Assembly: GCF_900182615.1 (NCBI RefSeq)
Contig: NZ_FXTE01000012.1
Coordinates: 44,183-108,182, forward strand
Length of the DNA: 64,000 bases
Reading direction: 5' to 3'
Source of the DNA: Ruegeria faecimaris
GTDB taxonomy: Bacteria > Pseudomonadota > Alphaproteobacteria > Rhodobacterales > Rhodobacteraceae
Numbering within the stretch: the stretch's first letter is position 1; each line of letters starts with the position of its first letter. The position numbers and the translations under genes were made by a program. Under the pieces are notes generated by a model. It ran no database searches. It had not been told where the DNA came from and was given only the letters and a program-made list of their open reading frames with translations. Of the stretch, positions 1 to 8,656 are shown piece after piece.

Positions 1-1276
1 CCACGATCGAAATATGCGAGGTCGACGGAAGTTCCAGCGAGATATCATCCGCCCAGTTCGAGGCATGGTCAAATTCGGGATTCCCCGGACCGGCGTCGAT
101 CAATGCGGCCTCACCGCTCAGCAACGCGCCCCGTTCGGACAAATAGGCAGGATCGACCAGCCCCTGTGTCGGCATCGGGACAAAATCATGGTCAGCCATA
201 TAGCGCCCACGGTCGGCAAAAGCCAAACGCGAAGCATCCCCGATCAGCCGCCAGGATCTGATATCTTCGGGGCCTGACGCTGCCAGATCATAGCCGTTCA
301 ACATGCCCAGAATCTGCCCGACCGTCAGCGCCCCTGAGGATGGCGGGCCCATTCCGCAGACTTCATAAACGCGGTAGGTGGCGCAGACGGGGTCACGTTC
401 GATGACCTGATAAAGCGCCAGATCTGTACCAGACAGCACGCCCGGATTCCCAGGCGCGTTGCGAACCGCGCTGACGATCCCGGCGGCAATCTCTCCTCCG
501 TAGAATCCAGCTGATCCTTCCGCAGCCATGATGCGCAGCGTTTCCGCATAGGCCTGGTTCGTCAACCGCTGCCCCTGTGCAAGCGGCTGTCCATCCGGCA
601 GGAAATACGCGGCTGTCTCGGGAAATCGCGACAGGCGTTCCGCGTCATTCTCAACAAGGCTGGCCAATCGAGGGGAAACCAAAAAACCCTCATCAGCCAA
701 ATTAATGCCGTCAGAAAACAGGCCGGGCCACGGGCTGCGGCCCCAGCGGCGATGCGCCTCTTCCAACAAAGCCGGGGTGCCGGGTGTGCCGACGGAAAGT
801 CCTCCGACAACCGCATCAAAGAATTTCAGCGGTTCGCCATTCTCGTCCTGAAACAGACGATGGGTGGCCTCAAGCGGGGCGGATTCACGTCCGTCCAGTG
901 TTGTCAACTTGCCAGAGGCCGCATCATACCAGACCAGAAATGCACCACCACCAAGGCCTGAGGATTGCGGCTCGACCAAACCAAGTACAACCTGCACGGC
1001 AACCATCGCATCAGCCGCCGAACCGCCTGCCCGCAGCACCTTGGCCCCGGCCTCAACCGCCAGAGGGTTGGCCGCGGCCACCATCCAGTTCTGCGACGTC
1101 ACGGGTTCACCGGCCAATTTCGCTTCGAGTGAGGCTATGACTTCTGCGGTCAGGCCTTGAACCTGCCCGTCAGTACCACCCTCGGGTGCAACTGCATCCG
1201 CAGCTTCCTGAGAGGCCAACGGCCCGGCAAAGGTCATGGTTGCCAAAAGCAATCCCGAAATCAGACTTCGTTTCAT
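1..1276 (-). CDS. ggt: Gamma-glutamyltransferase, 3' end beyond the window
   Basis: This gene encodes a periplasmic N-terminal-nucleophile enzyme that transfers or hydrolyses the gamma-glutamyl group of glutathione and related compounds. About 425 residues are visible. A hydrophobic signal peptide starts at MKRSLISGLLLA, and the family motif GLGGGAF lies near residue 105. The last visible codons read PSTSHISIV, which matches the autocleavage site. The likely nucleophilic Thr is encoded at 20-22, so the large subunit is nearly complete and the small subunit lies outside the window. The start is supported by a strong AGGAGG ribosome site a few bases upstream of the ATG. The frame is open through the window edge with no visible damage. 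Confidence 0.93.
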   Translation of the reverse strand, partial: MKRSLISGLLLATMTFAGPLASQEAADAVAPEGGTDGQVQGLTAEVIASLEAKLAGEPVTSQNWMVAAANPLAVEAGAKVLRAGGSAADAMVAVQVVLGLVEPQSSGLGGGAFLVWYDAASGKLTTLDGRESAPLEATHRLFQDENGEPLKFFDAVVGGLSVGTPGTPALLEEAHRRWGRSPWPGLFSDGINLADEGFLVSPRLASLVENDAERLSRFPETAAYFLPDGQPLAQGQRLTNQAYAETLRIMAAEGSAGFYGGEIAAGIVSAVRNAPGNPGVLSGTDLALYQVIERDPVCATYRVYEVCGMGPPSSGALTVGQILGMLNGYDLAASGPEDIRSWRLIGDASRLAFADRGRYMADHDFVPMPTQGLVDPAYLSERGALLSGEAALIDAGPGNPEFDHASNWADDISLELPSTSHISIV

Positions 1277-1327
1277 AGTATCCTCCTGAAAAATTGACTT
1301 TGTATCGTCCGGCCACCAAGCCGCGTA

Positions 1328-2353
1328 CTATAACATGGACGGAACAACCTGGTCCGGTGGTCGGTGGCCGTCTTCGAATGTCTTGATATTTATGATAACT
1401 TTTTCGCCCATTTCGATCCGCCCCTCAAGCGTGGCAGATCCCATATGCGGCAACAGAACCACGTTCGGCAACTGCCGTAGGCGAGGGTTCACCTTCGTTC
1501 CGTGTTCATAAACGTCAAGACCTGCACCTGCGATATCGCCTGACCGGATTTGGCGGGTTAGCGCGTTTTCATCGACCACTTCGCCACGTGACGTATTGAC
1601 GAGCACTGCACTGGGCTTCATCAGCTTTAGCCGCCGGGCATTCATCAGGTGGAAAGTCGAAGGCGTAGACGGGCAGTTGACCGAGATCACATCCATCCGC
1701 GCGACCATCTGATCAAGGCTTTCCCAAAAGGTCGCCTCAAGCTCTTGCTCTGTCTCCGGCCTCAACCTACGACGGTTGTGGTAATGTATCTGCATTCCGA
1801 AGGCACTGGCACGACGGGCAACCGCCTGACCAATCCGGCCCATCCCCAAAATGCCAAGACGCCGCCCACCGATCCGCCCACCCAGCAACGCGTTGGGTGA
1901 CCATCCTTGCCAGTCCCCCTTTTGCATGACGGACAGCCCCTCGGGGATGCGGCGGGTCACGGCCAATATCAGCGCCATGGTCATATCCGCAGTATCGTCG
2001 GTCAGCACACCGGGCGTATTCGACACAAGGATGCCGCGCTGACGGGCGGTTGCGACATCGATATTGTCAACCCCTGCCCCATAGTTGGCGATCAGTCGCA
2101 GCCTTTCACCCGCCTGCCCCAGCAACCCGCCATCAATCGAGTCTGTAACCGTTGGTACAAGTACATCCGCTTCTTGTACGGCCGCTACAAGCTCTTCTCG
2201 GGTCATGGGTGCGTCGTCCGCACGCAACCGGACATCGAAAAGCTCGCTCAATCGGGTTTCAACAGCCTCGGGCAACCGTCGCGTAACGACAACACTCAGA
2301 CGTTCTCTAGGCACCTGTGTACTCCCACTGCTTTGCAAACTTTCGCGCGTCAT
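1328..2353 (-). CDS. D-2-hydroxyacid dehydrogenase (glyoxylate/hydroxypyruvate reductase type)
   Basis: This is a cytosolic NAD(P)-dependent D-2-hydroxyacid dehydrogenase of 341 residues. The Rossmann motif GILGMGRIGQ is in the middle of the chain, followed by the NTSRGE segment with the substrate-binding Arg and by LLPHMGSAT with the catalytic His. The best family match is glycerate/glyoxylate/hydroxypyruvate reductase, but the exact substrate cannot be read from sequence. An in-frame ATG at 2407 would add 18 residues that do not resemble the family. Neither start has a good ribosome site, and the internal ATG at 2353 is preferred because MTRESLQ leads directly into the dehydrogenase fold. 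It lies divergent from the SH3-like gene. Confidence 0.85.
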   Translation of the reverse strand: MTRESLQSSGSTQVPRERLSVVVTRRLPEAVETRLSELFDVRLRADDAPMTREELVAAVQEADVLVPTVTDSIDGGLLGQAGERLRLIANYGAGVDNIDVATARQRGILVSNTPGVLTDDTADMTMALILAVTRRIPEGLSVMQKGDWQGWSPNALLGGRIGGRRLGILGMGRIGQAVARRASAFGMQIHYHNRRRLRPETEQELEATFWESLDQMVARMDVISVNCPSTPSTFHLMNARRLKLMKPSAVLVNTSRGEVVDENALTRQIRSGDIAGAGLDVYEHGTKVNPRLRQLPNVVLLPHMGSATLEGRIEMGEKVIINIKTFEDGHRPPDQVVPSML

Positions 2354-2451
2354 GGCATCGTGGCGCAGGATAAGGCGGGGCACAAGAACCCCTGGGCATT
2401 GATCCAACCTTTTTTCGAAGCAAAATTAACAGGCATAAGAGCAGACTGTCA

Positions 2452-2973
2452 GTGAGTGTTCTCCTACCAGTAAATCGCCGGATTCTGGCGCTTTTTTCAG
2501 TAATTTTGCTTGTGCTTGGTCCCTTTGTGGCCAGCGCACAGGATAAGCGCGGCCAGGTCACGAATCTGCCTTTGCCACGGTATGTTTCCATGAAAGCGGC
2601 CGAGGGAAACGTGCGCAGAGGACCATCCCTGTCGCATCGAATCGACTGGGTGTTCAAACGGCGCGGGATGCCTTTGCAGGTGACGGCGGAATATGGCAAC
2701 TGGAGAAAGGTTCAGGACCGCGATGGCGCAGGGGGTTGGGTCCATTACGCCTTGTTGTCTGGCGTGCGCACAGTACTGATCGAATCCGACTTGCTGCCGG
2801 TCTATTCCAACCCGGACCCAAACTCGCAGGTCAGTGCGCGGTTTGAAACCGGCGTTGTCGCGCGGCTTGGAACCTGCACGATCGAGTGGTGTCGCATCTC
2901 TGCAGGTGGATATCGTGGCTGGGCCCTGAAATCCAACCTTTGGGGCGTCGATCCCTCAGAGATTCGCGAGTAG
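2452..2973 (+). CDS. Secreted bacterial SH3-domain protein
   Basis: This 173-residue protein begins with a GTG codon and has a signal peptide ending near ASAQ at about residue 30. Two SH3b-like modules follow. The first covers roughly residues 45-105, with VRRGPS and GNWRKVQD. The second covers roughly residues 107-165 and ends in GWALKSNLWG. Such domains usually sit in periplasmic proteins that bind cell wall or stabilise other proteins; no enzymatic residues are visible. It is a single gene divergent from the dehydrogenase and is followed by a long intergenic stretch before tRNA-Gln. The start is uncertain because no strong ribosome site is seen. Confidence 0.82.
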   Translation: MSVLLPVNRRILALFSVILLVLGPFVASAQDKRGQVTNLPLPRYVSMKAAEGNVRRGPSLSHRIDWVFKRRGMPLQVTAEYGNWRKVQDRDGAGGWVHYALLSGVRTVLIESDLLPVYSNPDPNSQVSARFETGVVARLGTCTIEWCRISAGGYRGWALKSNLWGVDPSEIRE

Positions 2974-3411
2974 CGCTGATCTCAGAGCAACCGGCAATGA
3001 AGTTCCCGATCCGCCACTCTCGAACTTGCTTATTCTTGTTATCTGCTTCGGCATTGGGCGGCCCTACGTAAGCAGGAGGCGCAACAAAGGGGTGCAGCGC
3101 CAGAAAGACCACATTCGCGACTGCCACTCGCCCTCGTTAAACCAATCGAAAACCTGCTTCCTGTCCGCCTGCCAGACGAATCCTCGCCCGGCCCAGCCGT
3201 TCAACATCTGTCCGCAGAGTCATGCTTCTTTGGCGGAAGAGCCAATTCACAGCCGTTGCCGTCAAACCATGTTCAACACCTTCGGGCAGGAAGAGGTGCT
3301 GCTAACATGACCCGTGAAAGATGCTCTGAATTTTTTTTATAACTGGCCTAATTTTTTTGCCTGAAAGCTCTTGAACCCTACCAACAACAATCGTAGATAG
3401 CGCCTCACCGT
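2974..3411. other. Intergenic stretch upstream of tRNA-Gln
   Basis: I see no convincing coding frame, repeat or RNA here. Short open frames exist on both strands but look like chance frames. Confidence 0.5.
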
Positions 3412-3486
3412 TGGGGTGTAGCCAAGTGGTAAGGCAGCAGTTTTTGGTACTGTGTATCGTAGGTTCGAATCCTACCACCCCAGCCA
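3412..3486 (+). tRNA. tRNA-Gln (TTG)
   Basis: A complete cloverleaf is visible. The acceptor TGGGGTG pairs with CACCCCA, the T-arm reads GTAGG TTCGAAT CCTAC, and CCA is encoded at 3484-3486. The seven-base anticodon loop TTTTGGT gives anticodon TTG. The gene stands alone. A decayed primase-helicase and one copy of a 45-bp inverted repeat lie just downstream, which fits use of this tRNA region as a landing site for mobile DNA. Confidence 0.97.
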
Positions 3487-3495
3487 GTTCATCAG

Positions 3496-3540
3496 ATCAT
3501 AGAACGACAACAGGCTCTTGGGGCTAAACCCTCCGAGAAA
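3496..3540 (+). repeat. 45-bp inverted repeat, left copy
   Basis: The sequence starting ATCATAGAACGACAACAGG and ending CCCTCCGAGAAA recurs in opposite orientation at 12649-12693 with one mismatch (A versus T at 3527). The two copies bracket 9.2 kb. Read outward, both copies could encode LGG(F/Y)SPKSLLSFYD, so a relic of coding sequence is as possible as a true terminal repeat. No target-site duplication is obvious beside it. Confidence 0.85.
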
Positions 3541-3740
3541 TGCCCCCGTTTATGCCCCAGCCACCCGAACCACCCGTTAACAATCATAGCGGGTTCTGCG
3601 GGGGTGCCCCTCCCACGTTGCGGGAGGAACGGGTTAGCTGTTCCGAAGTCGAGGTTTCTGCATAGCCACAGGTCTATAGCATATCCCAATCGACCCCGTT
3701 CGCCTGCCGGTCACGCTCATCCTCAAGGTTATCACGGCGG

Positions 3741-4577
3741 TCATAACCAACCGAACCTCTCACCCGTCCACCAGCGACCTGAATCCGGCTTCAGTTGAAG
3801 TTCCTCTGATACCACAAGCTTACTGTCCAGAATCGGCTTGTTGAACTTCCCGGTCAGCTTGGCAACGCTGTTTTGCGTGATCGAGTTTTCTTCCCCGAAC
3901 AGCTTGGTGATCAGGGTGCAGAGGGTGCATTTACCTGTCCCTTTATATCGGGAGTAAAAGAACAAAGCCCAAGCTAGTTTCTCAGCCTCATTCTGAAGAC
4001 CCCACGAAACCCAATCCTTGACGACGCGGCGGTCAGCCTCGTGGCCGAAGATACGCTCAAGAAACCGATCGAACATAGTCGTATCAGCGTCGGCCACTGC
4101 AAGGTCGCGATAGGCCGGTTCATTCCAAGCGTTGAGAGCAACTGTATCGCCCTCAGGTATGATCGGCTCTTTGATGTCGGGGCGGCATTTCGTAGTTCCG
4201 TTCCATATCCGAACATTCTGGCTAGGATCATCGTGGATTTCTTCGAAAGCCCGCTGAAACACCGCTCGCACATGGCCTGGAGTAAACTCCATCGTGGGGT
4301 AGTTGCTCCGCATCCTACCCAAGCAGATACGTTTGGCCTCCGCCTGCGACAGAGGATGTGAGGGACGTTCAGGTAGATAGAACTGATTTTTATAGCGGAC
4401 AACCCACTTGCTGATCTGCCGAGCAAGTAATGTCACGTCCTTTTCGATATCAGTTGCCGCCTCAGGTAGAGTTGGGGCGTTCCGGATCACACGGTAGCAA
4501 GGTCGACAATACGGACAAAGTGGGTGTTCAAGGAACCTTTTAAAGTGCCTTTTCAATGAACTTTGAAAAAAGCTCAC
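3741..4577 (-). pseudogene. Decayed phage/plasmid-type primase-helicase (DUF5906-like)
   Basis: The 278-residue frame resembles the C-terminal helicase part of primase-helicases of phages and integrative elements. The recognisable stretch runs from FYSRYKGTGK through LFGEENSITQN and KLTGKFNKPIL to VVSEELQLKPDSG. After that point the frame drifts into unrelated residues and stops, so the C-terminus is lost. The Walker A motif reads GTGKC instead of GTGKS/T, a further sign of decay. The N-terminal primase domain is also missing, and the 5' end overlaps the end of the LuxR gene by 38 nt, so the junction was probably made when that segment arrived. A functional product is unlikely. Confidence 0.65.
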
Positions 4578-5334
4578 CCTGCGAATTGATCCTAAGTTTC
4601 GCGTAAATGTTGCGTCTGTGGATGCGGACTGTGCCTGGAGAGATGCCGAGAATTGTGCCGACAGCTTCTGCCGAATGGCCCTTCAATGTGAACTCAACAA
4701 CTTCTCGTTCTCGTGGTGTCAGAACGCCATCGCCAAATGCCTGGAATGCTAGATCGACGCGACGACTAACGCCATTCGCTGCGGCGCCGCGGGCCATCGA
4801 TGGAAAGTCACTCCAATGTTTGCAACAGGCTGCCCGAACGAGCGGCCATAGAGCGTGCAAATGGCGAATTTCCTTGGCGGAAAAAGGCTTCTCTGCTCGC
4901 ATGAGCGAGACCACAACCATCCCAGCGCCTGGGATATCTATAAAGTAGCCAATCTCCTCTGCTAACCCAGTCCTTTTGTAATAGCTGCGATAGTATTCGC
5001 CCTGATAGAACCTGTCCGGTGCGATATCGCGCATGCGGTACAGACCCGGTGTTATCGGTTTTGTCGCGGCCAAAAAAAATGGATCAAGTACGTAGGGCCC
5101 GGCTTGGTAGTCCTCAACAAAAATACGCCGTTTGCTTTTGGGGAAATCGTCGTGAAGGTCTATTGGTGCTTCGGTTCCGACATGGCCAAACACTACAGTA
5201 AAATCGAATGGCGCGACCTGCCGTAAGCCATCTGCTAAAACACAGGGAAACTCTGGGGTTCCGATCTTCTCCACGACCCTGCCGGCCTCCTCCATCCAAT
5301 CGTACACACGCAGCTCCAGATTTTCGAAAAGCAC
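4540..5334 (-). CDS. LuxR-family transcriptional regulator
   Basis: This is a 264-residue regulator when started at the GTG that gives MLFENLELRV; the frame is open upstream to an ATG at 5427, but those residues look non-coding. The N-terminal two thirds form a ligand-sensing domain I cannot assign to acyl-homoserine lactone binding. The C-terminus has a clear LuxR helix-turn-helix, from LTPREREVVEFTLKGHSAEA through ILGISPGTVRIHRRNIYAKL. It is transcribed divergently from the polyamine-type transporter operon starting at 5449, so local control of that operon is the natural inference. No LuxI-type synthase is present in the window. Confidence 0.85.
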   Translation of the reverse strand: MLFENLELRVYDWMEEAGRVVEKIGTPEFPCVLADGLRQVAPFDFTVVFGHVGTEAPIDLHDDFPKSKRRIFVEDYQAGPYVLDPFFLAATKPITPGLYRMRDIAPDRFYQGEYYRSYYKRTGLAEEIGYFIDIPGAGMVVVSLMRAEKPFSAKEIRHLHALWPLVRAACCKHWSDFPSMARGAAANGVSRRVDLAFQAFGDGVLTPREREVVEFTLKGHSAEAVGTILGISPGTVRIHRRNIYAKLRINSQGELFSKFIEKAL

Positions 5335-5448
5335 CCCTATACCCCAATTGTGGTATATACAGTTATTCCGAGTTATTGTTACTTTTTCCTTGTTTGAGTG
5401 GTATGCCAGTAAATGCCAAAAAATCAAGCAAAAGGAAAACGGCAGTAT
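5335..5448. promoter_or_regulatory. Divergent control region between luxR-type gene and transporter operon
   Basis: This AT-rich gap must hold both promoters. A perfect 8-bp palindrome, GTATATAC, sits at 5353-5360 just upstream of the regulator start and is a candidate operator core. That assignment is inference only. Confidence 0.4.
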
Positions 5449-6561
5449 ATGAGCTTTGACATGAGCGTCACCATGCAGACGATTGCGGAACTCCGAGGAG
5501 TGACCAAGACCTTCGGGAATGTGGTCGCTGCCAAAGACCTGAATCTTTCCATTGGGAAAGGAGAGTTCCTGTCATTCTTAGGCCCATCTGGTTGCGGCAA
5601 AACCACTGCACTTAGAATGCTGGCAGGTTTCGAGAAGCCAACCGAAGGTCAGGTGTTGCTCGATGGAGAAGTCGTCAACGACTTGGATGCGCACCATCGC
5701 CCAGTCAACATGGTGTTTCAGCACTACGCTCTTTTTCCTCACCTGAGTGTGTTCGACAACATCGCGTACGGCCTGCGCCAACAACGACCACGCGTAGACA
5801 AACAAACAATCGCTACAAAGGTTGAGCAAGCGCTGGAAACTGTCCGTCTTGGTGGATTTGGCCCACGTCGCATCTGGGAGATGTCTGGTGGTCAGCAGCA
5901 ACGCGTCGCTTTGGCGCGTGCGATCGTAAACGAGCCCAAGCTTTTGCTGCTCGATGAACCAATGGCTGCTCTGGATCGAAAGCTTCGAAAAGAAATGCAG
6001 TTTGAACTGCAGAACCTGCAACGACAACTAGGAATAACTTTTGTCCTCGTCACGCACGACCAAGAAGAAGCGCTTTCAATGTCCGACCGAATTTGTGTGA
6101 TGGAAGGCGGCAGTATTGTGCAGGTAGGCAGCCCACGTGAACTCTATGACATGCCCCGCAGCCGCTATGTGGCAGGATTTGTAGGCACCTCGAATTTCTT
6201 TGATGCAACCGTAACTGACGCAGCAGCCGAGCAAATCACTGTGCGTTTAGCGAGTGGCCAAAAGGTGCACGGAACTCCGGAGATCCCAATCGATGTAGGG
6301 CAGGTAGTGTGCGTCAGTATCCGTCCTGAACAGATCACGCTGACCCGCGCGCTACCCGCAGCTGAAATCGCTCTGCCAGTTACCATTCAAAATCGGATCT
6401 TCCTTGGGGAGCACACAGAATACCTTGCGCGCAACGAAGCACTGGGTGATTTCCACGTACTTGTGCCAAGGCAAGCGGAATTGAACGAGGGGACGTTCAA
6501 TGCGGGAGAGCAGGCCTTTGTTTCATGGGGCGAAGGCGCACTGCTGATCCTGGAAAATTAA
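5449..6561 (+). CDS. ABC transporter ATPase, spermidine/putrescine type (PotA-like)
   Basis: This 370-residue protein energises the adjacent importer at the inner face of the membrane. Walker A reads GPSGCGKTT, the signature is MSGGQQQR, Walker B is LLLLDEP, and the H-loop lies in VTHDQEEA. A C-terminal TOBE-type domain of about 120 residues follows, as in PotA and related importers. I start at the ATG giving MSFDMSV, with AAGGAAAA upstream, rather than at 5413. It is the first gene of a four-gene transporter operon. The substrate class (polyamine or similar small cation) comes from family likeness. Confidence 0.9.
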   Translation: MSFDMSVTMQTIAELRGVTKTFGNVVAAKDLNLSIGKGEFLSFLGPSGCGKTTALRMLAGFEKPTEGQVLLDGEVVNDLDAHHRPVNMVFQHYALFPHLSVFDNIAYGLRQQRPRVDKQTIATKVEQALETVRLGGFGPRRIWEMSGGQQQRVALARAIVNEPKLLLLDEPMAALDRKLRKEMQFELQNLQRQLGITFVLVTHDQEEALSMSDRICVMEGGSIVQVGSPRELYDMPRSRYVAGFVGTSNFFDATVTDAAAEQITVRLASGQKVHGTPEIPIDVGQVVCVSIRPEQITLTRALPAAEIALPVTIQNRIFLGEHTEYLARNEALGDFHVLVPRQAELNEGTFNAGEQAFVSWGEGALLILEN

Positions 6562-6595
6562 CAAATCCCGCAATCCAACAACAGAGAGGTTCACA

Positions 6596-7759
6596 ATGAC
6601 CAAGGATAATGGGACTATTTCCAAGCAAAAGTTCATGGAAGAGCTTCGCCGGTACCAAAAGGGTTCCGTCACACGGCGACATTTTTTGGGCGTGACAGGT
6701 CTTGGGATGGCAACGGCCGTTCTGGGCACGGCTATGCCTGGGTTGCGTCCACGCCCGGCATTTGCTGCCGGAGACATTGGCGACCGAGTGATCCTCGCCA
6801 CGTGGCCGAACTACCATGACGAGATGAACTTCGAAGCCTTCACGGAAGCCACTGGCGCTCATGTTCAGGTCAATGTTTTTGGCTCGAACGAAGAGATGTT
6901 GGCAAAACTGCAGGCAGGTGGGTCTGGTTGGGACGTTTTCGTACCGACGAACTACACGATCACTACGTATGTGGGCGAAGATCTGATCATCCCGCTCGAT
7001 ACGTCCAAACTGCCAAACTACGACGCAGGTTCATTCGAACAACGCTTTTCGGATGCCGGCTCTGTCGATGGCCAACTTTACGCGGTGCCGAAAAACTGGG
7101 GCACGACCGGCTTTGCAGTGAATACTAGCAAGCTTGACGGCGCTCCGACTCCAACCACATGGAAAGAGTTCTGGGACCTTACTATGGAAGGTTACTCAGG
7201 TCGGACAATGGTGCATGATTACCAACTCACCACCATCGGTAATGCCCTGAAATACTTCGGCTACTCCTTCAACTCGGTCGATGAGAAGGAACTGGCCGAT
7301 GCCGAGAAATTGTTGCTGGATGCTAAACCGCATCTGTTTGCAATCTCGTCGGACTATCAGCCACCGATGCGTAACGGTGACGCCTGGATGACGATGTGCT
7401 GGACAGGTGACGGCAAGCAGATGAATGTCGACATGCCTGAAATCGCCTACGTTCTGGGAGCTGAGGGCGGTGAACTCTGGTCCGACTACTACGCTATTCC
7501 TAAGGGCGCACCCCATATGGATGCCGCTTATGCCTTGATCGACTTCCTGCTGAACCCGGAAGTTAATGCGAAAGAAGTCCTCGCTCATGGCTATCCATCG
7601 GCTGATGCTCGCACCAATGCGTTGCTGCCGAAGGAATTGCTGGAAGATCCGATCCTTTATCCGGCAGCTGACCTTCTGAGTGCGCTCGAGTTCGGCGCGG
7701 CGGCTACGCTAACCGATCCAAACCGTGCCGAGTTGCTCGCCCGCTTCAAGTCGGCCTAA
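6596..7759 (+). CDS. Extracellular solute-binding protein, PotD/PotF type
   Basis: This 387-residue binding protein delivers substrate to the permeases encoded downstream. The N-terminus carries a twin-arginine-like signal, VTRRHFLGVTGLG, near residues 23-36, followed by a hydrophobic stretch ending at AFAAGD. This suggests export as a folded protein. The mature part has the ATWPNYHDEMNFEAF opening typical of spermidine/putrescine-type binders. The start is supported by GAGAGG 7 nt upstream. A small hairpin follows directly after the stop codon. Confidence 0.9.
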   Translation: MTKDNGTISKQKFMEELRRYQKGSVTRRHFLGVTGLGMATAVLGTAMPGLRPRPAFAAGDIGDRVILATWPNYHDEMNFEAFTEATGAHVQVNVFGSNEEMLAKLQAGGSGWDVFVPTNYTITTYVGEDLIIPLDTSKLPNYDAGSFEQRFSDAGSVDGQLYAVPKNWGTTGFAVNTSKLDGAPTPTTWKEFWDLTMEGYSGRTMVHDYQLTTIGNALKYFGYSFNSVDEKELADAEKLLLDAKPHLFAISSDYQPPMRNGDAWMTMCWTGDGKQMNVDMPEIAYVLGAEGGELWSDYYAIPKGAPHMDAAYALIDFLLNPEVNAKEVLAHGYPSADARTNALLPKELLEDPILYPAADLLSALEFGAAATLTDPNRAELLARFKSA

Positions 7760-7772
7760 GCGGCAAGGCCGC
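7760..7772 (+). other. Short hairpin after the solute-binding-protein gene
   Basis: GCGGC-AAG-GCCGC forms a 5-bp stem with a 3-base loop immediately after the stop codon, in the gap before the first permease gene. It is short, so its importance rests on the parallel with the stronger hairpins at 44014-44041 and 55540-55558. Confidence 0.4.
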
Positions 7773-7797
7773 CAATATCGGAAAAGACGAGGACAAT

Positions 7798-8649
7798 ATG
7801 ACCGAACGAGGCAGAAAAGCACTGTTGCTGGCACCGGCAGGAATATGGCTTTTGGTAATGCTTGCCCTTCCTCTGCTGGTCGTCTTCGTCTTTTCATTTG
7901 GCGAACGGGGTGCCGCCGGAGGCTATGTTCCAGCGTTCACGTTGGAACAATATGCCAACCTTCCTGCGCGATGGACGGCGTTTAAGAACACTTTGATCCT
8001 TGCACCTCTGGGGACTATCGCTGCGTTGGTAATTGCCTACCCGCTCGCCTACTTTCTTGCGGTGCGTTGTTCACCAAAGTGGAGAACTTCGCTGTTGATC
8101 CTGGTGATCGTGCCGTTCTGGACATCGATCCTGATCCGGTCATACGCATGGATTTTCATCCTTGGGGGGCGTGGCTTGCCCGCTTTACTGGAGTCGATCG
8201 GCATCGATGATGTCCGCCTGATAAATACGCCGTTCGCCGTGCTTGTGGGGATTGTCTATGGGTATCTACCTTTGATGGTTTTCCCAATTTTTGTAAGCTT
8301 GGACAAACTGGATAAACGCCTTCTGGAAGCCTCGGCTGATCTCGGCTCTACCCCATGGCGTACGTTCCGTCAGGTGACACTTCCTTTGTCGGTACCTGGT
8401 ATCGCAACTGGCTGCATGCTGGTCTTCATCTTGCTGATGGGCGAGTTTCTGATCCCAGCGATCTTAGGTGGCGGAAAGGTCTTTTTCGTCGGAAATGCGC
8501 TGGTGGACCTGTTCCTGCAGTCTCGAAACTGGGCGTACGGATCGGCGGTCGCAATGACTCTGGTTGTCGTAATGCTTGTCACTGTCTCAATTTACATGAA
8601 ATTCATCTCGCGTCTGGGTGGCCAGCGCGAAGATGTCTCGCTGATGTGA
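7798..8649 (+). CDS. ABC transporter permease (PotB-like)
   Basis: This 283-residue inner-membrane protein has about six hydrophobic segments. It contains the permease coupling-loop motif ASADLGSTPWRTFRQVTLP, which docks onto the ATPase. The first membrane segment is near residues 9-31. A ribosome site GACGAGG lies 8 nt before the ATG. It pairs with the permease encoded at 8657 to form the transmembrane channel of the polyamine-type importer. Confidence 0.9.
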   Translation: MTERGRKALLLAPAGIWLLVMLALPLLVVFVFSFGERGAAGGYVPAFTLEQYANLPARWTAFKNTLILAPLGTIAALVIAYPLAYFLAVRCSPKWRTSLLILVIVPFWTSILIRSYAWIFILGGRGLPALLESIGIDDVRLINTPFAVLVGIVYGYLPLMVFPIFVSLDKLDKRLLEASADLGSTPWRTFRQVTLPLSVPGIATGCMLVFILLMGEFLIPAILGGGKVFFVGNALVDLFLQSRNWAYGSAVAMTLVVVMLVTVSIYMKFISRLGGQREDVSLM

Positions 8650-8656
8650 GGATCCG

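Noticed and set aside
4540..5334. Calling the LuxR-type protein an acyl-homoserine-lactone receptor
   Set aside because: I could not place the conserved Trp/Tyr/Asp ligand residues of that family in the N-terminal domain, and no LuxI-type gene is present in the window.
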